64,000 nt of DNA. Source: Sinotaia quadrata. Lineage: Eukaryota > Mollusca > Gastropoda > Architaenioglossa > Viviparidae. Of this stretch, positions 45,507 to 57,500 are shown in pieces. The stretch spans positions 53,007,164 through 53,071,163 of the forward strand of contig CM054177.1 of NCBI GenBank assembly GCA_028829895.1, written 5' to 3'. A model generated the notes under the pieces. The model did no database searches, was not told the DNA's origin, and saw only the letters and a program-made list of their open reading frames with translations. The position numbers and the translations under genes were made by a program. The stretch's first letter is position 1, and each line of letters opens with the position of its first letter.

Positions 45507-48500
45507 GTATTTATGAGAACGGCAGGTAGCTAATGTCTAAAGAATAGCCATTAAATGCTAATGAATTGTAATCATTTTGAAAATATTTATTAAGGCACAG
45601 ATTTATATGTATTAATCACTATGTGCCTAATAACAGAATCAACTCTTGAAGGTAATTTTGTTTTGTTTTCGACTATTCTGTCAGCCGTAAAGAGGAAGCG
45701 CTTTTTTAGGTAAATAAATGTATTGGGCGATTTATGTAGCTCCCTTTAAGTTTAAAATTCGCTTATGCGTTTATAATCCTTATGTAATTGATTGTTTTAT
45801 AAAATATTTAGAAGATTGGGCTTGTTTATTGTTTTCCACCAGTCACTTTTAAACTAGTTTCTTTCAATATTATTAGTTCCTCACAGTAGTACAAGAGTAT
45901 CTTTAGTCGTAACTTAGTACTCATGCTAATACTAGTAATAGTACAATAGACTTACTCTATTCTGAAGAACTACACGAAGTTAATATATATTAGTAAAATT
46001 GGAGTCTAAAAACATTTCAGTTAAAAATTATATAAATTTGTGGGGTTTGTTCATCATGAATCTGATTTTAACTGATAATTGATAATAATATGAAAGCTGA
46101 TAATGTTTTATTAATCAATAATCTTAATATGTTTATATATGTTTTTATTACTAATGAATTTGTTACTTTTATTTTCATTTCAAATACAATAAATCAAGGT
46201 CAAGCAGCAAACGAGCAAAACATTGTGCTGTAACTGTAAAGTGTAAGGACCTTTGCATGTTAGGGGGATAATGAAAGTGGATACAACATAATTATTCTGA
46301 TTCGTAGTATGAAATGGATAATTAGGATTTTTTTCTTTATTGATTCTACAAATTAATTTTAATTTTGATATTTTAATTTTAATAAAATTAAATAAAAATA
46401 AAAAATAAAATTTTAATAAATTTTGTACAGTATAAAATGTTAACTAATTTTTAATCTACAACAAATACTATATATATATTTTTGTATTTATATTTCTGCC
46501 ATTTAAATAGGTGATATAATTGTTTCTAAAATGACATACTGGGTTGCTTGCATTTGACTTAACAAATCATGCACTGTTGCCCATGTTGGTCAAAACTGAC
46601 TTACTCAGTTATTGCTGTGAGTTAAAATATGCTGTTTGATGATGTTTCAATCTTTAAAAACCTAAGTAACCATATTTCACCTTGCATTTTTTTTTTGTGC
46701 ATTCCAATACAGATTAAAATCTAATAAAGAGCTGTTTTGAAGTAAATAATATATTACTTAGAGGAAAGTTGATACTTTTTGGCAGATTTACTATGGCAAA
46801 AGATGCATTATCACTAAAGAAAATAGTTTAAATTATGTTTGTTTTAAATATCACCAGATGTTTAGCACCAGAAATAAAATGATTTTTATGATATACTTCT
46901 GATTTATTTTGCTTTAGTTTTAATGTTGGAATTAACTAATGCACCAGTATATAAATATAAATAAATATATATATATATATATATAAGATTGTCATGATTT
47001 TTGTTTGCCTGAGAAAGTGAGAGTTGTGAAAGTGAGAGCTGGACATAAACTTTGGATAAGTTCATTGAACTGATGCCACTTGGAGTTCATTTATTTACAT
47101 ATTACATTACTTATATTAATGACTTTAATGACAGATAATAATGCTTTGATACACAAATCATTACATTCATACTTTTCGATACTGAGAATATAATTACATC
47201 TCCATTATATCCTAACACAATTCAACAGATTGGTGTCATTACAAATCACAGGATAGTTCAGGATTGGAGTTGTAGTATGTGCCAGCAGCTAAAAATTATA
47301 CTAATAAATAACTTAAAATAATTTTTTTAAAGAAAATACATGAAAATGTAAGAAAAACCAAAAAAAAAAAAGTAACTGATTATCTTCATTGGTTACTGAG
47401 ATATATCCTTTTATAGTCATGAATTTTTGTTGAGTCAAAATGTAAATTTAACAAGTTGCAGTTCCTGCAAGAGAGTCAACAATATTTTGAAAGTTACTTA
47501 TTTTGAAAAAGAACTTGTGGTGAGCACATAGCAGGAACATGGAATCATTTGAAATAATTATTATAAATCAACTAGCACATCAATGTTGCTCTTAATAGTA
47601 CATTTTTGCACTCCAATTTACATGAAACAGATTTTTTAGGTTGACCAGTGGCAGGTATACTAAATTGGTAGGTATAAATTATATATATTATATAAATTAT
47701 ATATATTATAAATTATATATATATTTTTTTTTTTTGCAGTAGCTATTATATATTTTTTTTTGCAAAAGTCATGCTTCTGAGGGATCTACCACAAGCAACA
47801 TAATATAACAGATTTTAATAGATCTTGCTTTAGTGAGTTGTGATTTTGTTGGAAACAAAAAGTTTTATATACTCAGTGGTTGTGTGCTGCTAGGCATCTC
47901 TTGATCAATGTTTTCTTGTCTTGTTTGAACATTGAACTGTTCAATTTATGCTATATCTTTTTGGCAGTTGTACTTGAAGGGGATTGATTTGAGTGATTTC
48001 ATGTAATTTGCTGGGTCACTCTAATTCTTCAGATCTATGTTGCATTTGCATCAGTGATCAAGGTGAAGCCAACAAAGAACAGAAGTCATTGTAATCTCTT
48101 TATATGACTGTCACAGGAAATGAGGGACCGAAATTATATTTTATTTCATTTTAAAAAACCGCTAACAAAACTAATTGAAGTAATCCGAGTTTTGTTATTT
48201 TTCGTATGTAGCATGTAACTTCCAGTAACGGTCACCTAAGATCTCTTTAGCAGACAGACGTTCATGACGCAGTGTGTGTCAATTATCATATTGAATATAT
48301 ATATTAGTTTATGAAGAATATGTATATTAAATAAATTGGGACAACTGCGCACTACAGTCACATGTTGTTGACGAGAGAAATGACCAGTGCGCATTAGAAT
48401 TGACCACAGAAAAGCGTGCATCACGATTACCACTATATATCCAAGGCAAAAATCATGTCACACGGCATAGCTTCTGGAAAGTTCTGGAGACCTTCAGTAA

Positions 48501-51500
48501 AGCTATATAAGAGGCAAAATGAAGATTTTATTCTCAATGTTGAAAACGTCGATTCGTCTGAAGCCAGTCTAACTTCACGTATGAATTATCTCATGTACAG
48601 AGATTTCATAAAGGAAAGCTGCAATAATCTCTTTCCATCCGTTTTCCATCCGTCTGATGCCATATATTGAGTAACGAGGCAAAATTACTCAGTATAATTT
48701 TTGGCAAAGTGGAAAGTTCACTGCCAAGAAAAAACCCGATGTATGCGACGCTGGTTGTATGCAGTTAACGACACGAGGGACCAAATTTGTTCTTCCCCCT
48801 GTCTGAGTTCGTTTGGCAGTCTATCCCGCTATTGAGAAGGCTAGCACCGTGATCGTCTCTGACATCCGGAGTTCTACACTCAATGTAATGCGACGACACA
48901 TCCCACTGGACGACTCTACCCGATAATGCTAAACGTCGTTGGGGTGTCCGTTTCCAACGACAGTTATCGAGGCCGACAACAGTCAGCTAAATTTCAGATT
49001 TCTCCCCAGTGATAATCTGAAAGTGGTGCCTAGATTCTGCAGAATCTTCACCTGTAATGAGACGCCTCAATTGCGTCCTATCTTCACTTTGAAGTGCCGC
49101 TTATAAGTGACGTGTGAGCTTACGTCATCTCCTTGGAACTCTGACATTAATAGTGAGTAATAATTAGCACGGCTAACGCGCACATACTTAACTCAGGACT
49201 CTTAAGAAAATGAACACTATTATATCGTTTGCAAAATAAGAACTCTAATGTTAAAAGTAATGCTTATTTTACATGTGAACTATTGTTAAAGCGGCCCCAT
49301 TTGCCGCATAAGAATTGTGAAATTAATCTTTGTTTTATATTTTATATTTTGAATTTCATCATTTTCATCTCCCCTTATTTCCCACAGAGTGTATGACATT
49401 GGAAAGTTGAATGAATGATTAATCACTGTGCGAAAGAGTAGTGCCCCTTTTAAATCGGGAAATAAATAACCTGATTTAAACATCTTTCAACCCTCTTGTT
49501 ATTCATAATTTTTGAGAGGGACGAAAGAATTGTACTATTGTTTTGCACCGTTCGTCTGTTCGTCCATTTATTCACATTTATGATACACACTCACAACACA
49601 CACCGCCAATAAAACGTTCCTTGGCATGACATTAATAAATTGGGCCCCACCCAAACATCAATGTGGTATGTCATGTGTGTCTATGTAACAACTTGACGCG
49701 ACGTAGTACTGGCACACGTCACGGGCTTTTCTTGGAGGTGCACCGGAGCAGGCTAAAAATAGACTTCACCCCTTGCATCTCTAACTTCAGCTCGGGTCGG
49801 CTTGTAACGAGCCTACCCGTTTTGTGACAATGACATAATTTAAAGGCAGAGTTATAATGATATCAAGACACACTGTGGGACTGAAATTGATAGCTGTTAT
49901 TAGAAAAACAACTGGCAGTGAAACTAAATAGTGTGCATTGATATTTCTGTTTCTTTGTTAAATTTGTTAAACTTCATTCATTTTGATTTCAGCCTCGAAC
50001 TGAGGGGTATTTGGGTGACAGTAAGCAAAATTTGAATGAGAATATTTAATGGGTTTAAATAATATATATAAATGTTTACACTAAAATTAAAAATTAAATG
50101 ATTATTTGTACAGTTATTGTTCATGTAGGTATAGTCTACTTAAGTACCATGGATAACTGACAAAGAAAGTAGCATGATTAGTATTTGATTGACATTTTCA
50201 TAATATTAATTTGATAATTAATATTAATAATTTATTTATGTTTCTTGTGTAAATACATATATTTAATATTTTGTGTGAGGATTTATCTTTTTCTTTAAAA
50301 AATTTCAAGTAGTAGTATTTATTGAAACTGTAGTTTTACATGTAAATATTATAAAACACTTTGAGCTTTTATAAAATTAGCTCTCTACCTAGTCATCATT
50401 TAATATTGTGTCTTCACAGTAGCTCACACATAAACTAAACTAAAGATATAACACACATATTGTATTTTGCATTTTATATTCTTTAATATGCATCTATATA
50501 GAATTAATTTTTTGGTTTATTTTCAACATGTTTAATGTAATATCATGAGACTTGTTAGTGTAAATTTTCAATTTATTTTTAGTACATGCATCAAGCAATA
50601 TCATGAGATGTTAATAAAATTTGAATATATTTTCAGCACATGGTTATGAGCTTCCGAGTGTCAGAGTTGCAGGTACTGCTTGGATTTGCTGGTCGAAATA
50701 AAAGTGGTCGTAAACAGGAGTTGCTGCAGAGAGCATTGGCTTTGGTGCAGAAAGGTTGTTCTATGCCAGTTCAAATCAAAATCAGAGAGCTTTACAGGTG
50801 AAGGGGAAAAGTTATATACATATTAACACAAGAGTTTATTGTCAAATGAGATTTTGTTTTGCTATATAGTGTATATTTATTTATAAACTAGTTGATGTTT
50901 AAATGAATCACAATTGTTTTATTTTATTGATTATTAATAGTTCTAATAATTTACTAAAGAACTGAACATGATGATATTTTTTTCATTTGTCAATGTATTT
51001 TTGTGTCTCATTGTATTTACCTCCTTTAATCTGACAGGGTTGCGAAATAACTGTGCACAAAAATCTGGGTTATAAAATTTTTAATATCATGAGCGGACAT
51101 GAGAATTAACTTAATCACTATTGTAGTACATATCATTAGGTAGAACCAGCTATTTAAAGTTTTTGGAAATGAATTAAATTTACACCATATAACTATTATT
51201 GAGAAAGAAGTCAGTTTACACAAAAATGGCTGCTTAATTTTCTTTTTTTTTTTTACGCAGTTTTTAAAAATTTTGAAAAATTATTTTTACACGTATTTTA
51301 TGTTTTGCAATTTTTGCATCATCCTAAAGTAAAAACTGATTATCTGACTTAGTTAAATTTTTGCATACCTCATGTATCCAATGGTGACATGAAACCTGAT
51401 TTTTTCTGAGTTAATAGCTTTTTTAATTTTTGAGCTATTGATTCTCAAAAATGACAAAAAACACAAATTGAGCAATGGCACTTTGAGCCAACACTGAAAA

Positions 51501-54485
51501 TGAACAATAGTAATGAATGCTATTTTGCTTATTTTTAGTTCCATTTGACTTGTTCAATAATTATAATGAAATAATTTAAAATTAGCCAACATATGTAGTT
51601 AAAATTCACTTATTAATGTCTTATGTTATAAAATTTATGATTATTTAAAAATAAGGGTAGAGGGCTGATTGAAACCTAGTGGCAGGTTGAAATAAAAACT
51701 GTAGTATTATGTATTCTGAAACATGGTCCTTCAAAGTCTTGGCCAATTTTTACAAATGAAATGAACCCTAACAATAATTTAACCTATTACCAACAATGAT
51801 GGGGTATAGCCTCACAAAAACTTAATAATTAATGCATATTTGAGGCTGTTGCTATCGGCCTTAAATATCATAATACTCAGCTCTTTAAAATTCCTTGAAT
51901 TTTTTTTTCTATATTGCCTTTGCATACCTGCCTACCTTCCGCTTTTAGCGGAAGAATCTCCCGCCTTTACCTCGAATCTCCCGCTCTTCCGCTTCCAAAA
52001 GAAATCTTCCGCTTTCATTTTCATTTTCAATTTTTTTTTTCACGATCGATTATGACGGGACGAAAAACTTACCGTGCGTTCAATAGAGCTAACGGCAGCG
52101 TAACTCTAACTGCTTCTCTGTCGTCTGCTATGAGCTCTTCAGCATACGAGTCCTTTTCTAACACTTCTGAAATCTTATTCGTCGGCCGTTATTAATTTTA
52201 GTTGACAAAACAGAATTTCGCTCGTGAAATATACATTTTCTTTAAATATTTTTTATGTTGAGAAGTCAGAGCTTAGCGGGATAAGCAAATTCGGTTCATA
52301 ACGTTTTTACTGCCCGTTCGACCGATAGACGAAGTTCGCTTTTTCAAAATGGCGGCCACGTAGCGATAGTATATGCGTGACAATTACGAAATATTTACTT
52401 TAATAAATAAAATTCAACTTACATGTAAGACAGTCTATGCAATTTTCTTCAGAAATTATCCGTGAAAAACGAGCTACTTTGACGAATTATATTGCAATGC
52501 TAGGAAAAAGATTGGCGTTTTCAATAACGGTAGGCCTATGTTTGAAACCGCATTGAGGTTCAAATAATCATTTTTCTAGAATCCGTTGTAATTATTCTTA
52601 TATAATATGTAAGGCTTCAAAATTTATTTTATAAAAAAAAGTGACACAAGTTTTAAAACAAAAGATCATCGGCGATAAAGAAATGATCCTGAGTCAAATT
52701 TGTTTGAAAGTAATTTACGGAATTGTGAACATTTTGATTTAGTCAAATTTTTTATTTTAATCATTTCTGCTAAAAAAATAATAAAAAAATAGAAATATAT
52801 ATAGGCCTATATATATACATGTATTTGTAAATTAGCCGTTGATATTTTGTGATTACGCAGTACACACATTATTATAATAGAATTTTAGAAGGCATGATAA
52901 TAAATACACATACATTGAAGAGAAAAGAAATACATAAAACATTAAAAATAATAATATTAATCATATCCAATTCTTAATTAACAAAGCATGCTTATTGAAG
53001 AATAATGTCTTTTTAATAACATTTTAAATGTTACAGGAAGACTTTCAGTTTCACTGTTTTTTCTCTAGTCTAATGGACATGTAAATTTAGAAAAATACAG
53101 GTGTTTTATATATTTAAATCATTTATAAATTAAAATCTGAACCAGATATTCTAAAACTAATAACTGGTATTGCTTTCTCATAACAAAGACAACGTATATT
53201 CCAAATTTTATTAATGTGGATTGATAAATATATTTTTTTAAAAATTTCTTTGCAATATTCTGGTTCTATGTAGTATTAGAAGATAAAAAGACTGTACACT
53301 GAGGATGTAAAGGATAGTAATATATAGTATTAGTATATTTAATTCTGAGAGAGCTAAATGACTAAGAGCAGTCCAATGTAGTATGGATAGGGTATATTTA
53401 TTTTTAAAAAATAAACCACTTGAACACTTTTAAAGTTCTGTAGTCTTTATTTTACTTTAAATGTGTTTTTCTCAAAATGACTTTTTTCCTCTGTTGAACT
53501 AAATGCTAAGACCCCATTTGAATAGTTGTAATTATTCCATGTCCCTGAAATTTGGTATACTAGTTTCTCATACATAAAATTAAAAGGTTGTGCATGGATG
53601 AAAGCCTATATGCTTTAGATTTAAGTAAATTTTATTTTTTTAAATTCTACATGTTCTCCCAAAATATATATTTTAGATGGGTACAATAAAAAAAAATCAT
53701 AACTTTTTTCTTAAAATTTTTCAATAGGCACATGTTCCTTTTTGTGGCTTGTACATTAGATAATAAAAAGTTAAATATATATTTTTTTAAAAATCCATTT
53801 ATGAAATATTTAATGAATTTCTGTAAAAGTGAAAATCATGATGCGGTAAATCAATGGCCCATTATTCTGAAATGTGAAGATCCTTCTTCAAATGAAGTCT
53901 AAAGAAATACAGTCGAGTCCACTTATTTCGGCCTCGGTTAACTTGCCAACCCTAGTAAGTCGACATTTTTGAAGTGGAACCGCCAAATTCCCTCTTTGTC
54001 TTAGCATTTTCTCATCGGTTACGTCGATTCTTTTATGTTGCCGAACCCTAGTATCTCGGGCACAAAAGAGTGCCAAAATCGCCACTTAAGTTGGTTATCT
54101 CGACCCTACTGCTGACTAATCACTAACAATAAATGACCATGTCTTGTTAAAAACTGCAGCTTAAACTTAAGAAGGGCATTGTATTCTTAATTGGGCGCGG
54201 TGTTTGCCACGGGCAAAATAGGCACACTGTTGCCCTTCAACTGGGTCAGAACTTATGTTAGCCCACTTTTGAAGTAACCGCTTGTCCGCTTGTAGGATAT
54301 TTTCAGAGGCGGCTTCGGCCCCCTCCCCCCGGAGAGCTGTTGAGGGTGTGCGCCTAATAGGTGCGATCTGTTTTACCCCCTTCCTCCTGCCCTCCACCTT
54401 AGACGCACCGGGAGGCAAGAAGCAAATCAAGACGAGAACATCATGAAGATGAAAGGTCTATTGCGGCTTTTGATGTGTGTGAGTG

Positions 54486-54525
<40 letters not shown>

Positions 54526-57500
54526 ACACACACATACAAAATGACTCGCGAATTTAATTTTGATACTGGTTAGCTTTTTGTAAAAACGAACTTTGACACC
54601 CTGCAGATTTTTTTGATTTTGTGAGCAATCTTTGTGTTTGCAATGTTGGAGAATACATGTACGGTACATACATGTATCGAGAATGGACGGTGAACCAACT
54701 TCCCTCTTTGTTAACATTTTCTTATCAGTAATGGCGATTCTTTTATGTTGCCGAACACTAATACAATGTCTTTGTTTGTTTCTTTCTTTCTTTGTAATGT
54801 ACTGTACATGTATCTCTAGCACAAAAGAGGGCCCGAATCACCACTTAAAATCAATTCTTCGTCGGCTTTTGAAAATGTTAGTTACCGATGCCACTTCGCC
54901 ATCTCGCTAACAATAAAGGGCAAATTAGGCACACTGTTGCTCTTCAACTGGCTTACACCTCTTAAAGTTACCTTTGAAGCAACCGCTTGTACGATTTATG
55001 TACATGTCCTTTTTAGAGGCGGCTTCGACACCCCCCCTTCCTCCTGCCCTCCACCTTAGACGCACACACACGCACACAAAATGACTCGCAACTTTAATTT
55101 TGATACTTGGTTAGCTTTTTGTAAAAAAAAAACGAACTACACGTACACCACACAGATTTTTTTTATTTTGTGAGCAATCTTTGTGTTTGCAATGTTGGAG
55201 AATACATGTACGGTACATACAAGTATCGAGAATCGACGGTGGACCAACTTCCATGTTTTTTTTTTTAGCATGCCGATCGCGTCATCAAACAAATTGCGGC
55301 AACGCTGTTGTGTAAAAAATCACCAAACACGTGCATGTACATTGTACATTCTCATTCATTAACGCACATCATGTACATAAAGAAATTTCAAGCACGTTAT
55401 ATGTAATATTGAAGCATTTGTTTTCAAGTAGAATGTTAAAGGCAAAAAGCAACAAAGCAGTTTAGACTTTGTACAGAAACCATATTTACTGCGTGTACAT
55501 AAACCTTTTGTTGTTAGCAAACACGTACATGTATGTACATTTTTATAGCATGCCGATCGCGTCATCAAACAAATTGCGGCAACGCTGTTGTGTAAAAAAT
55601 CACCAAACTCGTGCATTCTCATTCATTAACGCACATCATGTACATAAAGAAATGTCAAGCGCATGTTATATATTGCCGCCATATTGGTTTTCTGTAATCT
55701 CGATCTTTAGTTATCTCGACACTTTTTGGCAAACCCCAAGGCCCTCGACATATCCGGACTTGACTGTATCTAAATAAAACTGCCTAACTCTTGGTGTGCT
55801 TGACAAAAATTCATCTAAAATAAACAGTGGAATGGAGACTAGTCAAAATGTAGACAAATTGTTGTGCTTTGCATTAATCATTACATTATTGGTAAGTTTA
55901 TTTACAAATATTAACATTATTTTTTTTATTTTGCATTTATTTTATATTATTGGTATTTCTATTAAAAAGCCAGACTCCGCATAAAATCTTCTGGTTTCCA
56001 TTCAAAATCTTCTGGTTTTGGACCAGTGATCTTCTGGTTTCCTAAGGTGGGGGGTAGGCAGGTCTGCCTTTGAACTCTGTATAATAATAAAGTAAAAATG
56101 TGTATATTAACACTTGAAATTATAGGTTATTTTGCAAAGAATTAATTATTTGGATTGATGTGGAAAATTTTCATACATACCTTAACATGAACCTTGTCAG
56201 TTTTAATCACATACACAGGACAGTCTTACTTAGAAAATTATTTTACCACAGAAAGTGGTAATTATAATTAATTATACTTATGAATTAATTTGAATTCATC
56301 TTAGATATATATATTATAATCAATAAATTAATCATTTTTATCCTGATAAATCTCTATTTACATTGCTGTGATACATTTATAAAAGATTGCTTGGAGTCTG
56401 TTCTGTAATCAAACTCTAGAGTCAGATTACTAACGGGCAGTTTTTTCAGCACAGTATTCTTCATTCTTACATATAATTCAAATGAAATATTCCTGATCAT
56501 GTTTTCTATAAGGCTGAATATAATTTTAAAAATAGTTAATGTTATCTTCAGATGTGGCAATTTTTATATATGCAATAAGTGTACAATTGTCACTACCAAT
56601 TTTGATTTCGGTTTGATTGTCATTCTTGCAGATCATCCTAGGATAAATTTTGTTTATCCCATGGAGAACTGACTTCTAATAATTCTGCACAGAAGAAAAT
56701 GTTTTTTCAAGTGTGATTGCTATATTTTTATATCTGTCCTGTTCTTCCTAAATTTGTTACGTAAACTTACTCTTTAACAAGTAAACTATTACTTTCTTTT
56801 AATGATACACTTGTGTGAATCATATAACAGTTTTACTAGATGGAAACCACTTATTATATATATCAAATTATAAGAAAATGAATGAGGAAATAGCTGGTGT
56901 AAAAATAGTAGCACTTGTAATATAAAAGCAATTTTGATTTTTAAATAAACAGAAATGAACACTACTACAAGTTGAACTAATGACAATATGTGACAGGAAG
57001 TGTTCCACTGGTGAGTGCTCAAGCAGCCATTGGTGGAGATGATTATCTGACAGCATTGCAATATTATATATATATTTATCCATGTAGGGGTAATTCAATG
57101 AGAGGAATGATGGTAAGAGAACAGTAAACATTTTTTTTTCAGTGGGCATGGATCTAGCTGCATAATTTCTACTTATATTGCAGAGTAGGAGGAAGTTATA
57201 CCCCAGCAGTATGTATTTTTAAAATGTTTTATTAGAAAAACAATGATTTATACTCATCATTTTGTTCGCTGAAACAATTAGCTATGAATATATGATGCAG
57301 GGCAAATCTGTACATTTATTTATGTTTACATGCATTTTGTGGTGTAATTACAGACAAATATACGCTTCAACACAGAGGAGGCGGTTTGCTGGCCCTGGCA
57401 GTCCTCCAGCAGGACTGGTGTCCACAGAAGGAGCTCAGCAGATGGTCAGTCCTGGTGTGAGCCCTATTGGTATGTTTAAGAAGTTTTTCTTGAAAGAAGG

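Larger units (their letters stand above)
53910..55766. mobile_element. 1.86-kb pogo-like element nested in the 4.1-kb element
   Basis: The left end reads TA then CAGTCGAGTCC. The right end reads GGACTTGACTG then TA, giving inverted repeats with one mismatch and a TA target duplication. The interior is made of repeated modules: TTCTTTTATGTTGCCGAAC and GCACAAAAGAG recur, a CACACTGTTGC to CCACCTTAGACGCAC block occurs twice (54217 and 54930), and an ATGCCGATCGCGTCATCAAA block occurs twice (55269, 55550). No transposase was seen. Confidence 0.82.
51923..56066. mobile_element. 4.1-kb DNA element with inverted ends, carrying a nested insertion
   Basis: Left terminus CATACCTGCCTACC (51923) and the complement of the right end CAGACCTGCCTACC (to 56066) are inverted repeats with one mismatch. 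Flanks share TGCCTTTG at 51915-51922 and 56065-56072. The target duplication is CCTTTG (6 bp) if the element ends in TG, or the full 8 bp if it is two bases shorter. Subterminal arrays lie at both ends: TTCCGCTT/TCTCCCGC at the left and AATCTTCTGGTTT-type units at the right. A 1.86-kb pogo-like element interrupts it. The superfamily is not assigned. Confidence 0.78.

Noticed and set aside
53888..54085. 65-codon minus frame at the left end of the pogo-like element
   Set aside because: It reads through the terminal repeat itself and repeats partly at 54740; not a transposase.
54427..54822. 131-codon minus-strand frame
   Set aside because: It runs through a (CA)n microsatellite inside a transposon and reads alternating Val/Cys; no independent support.
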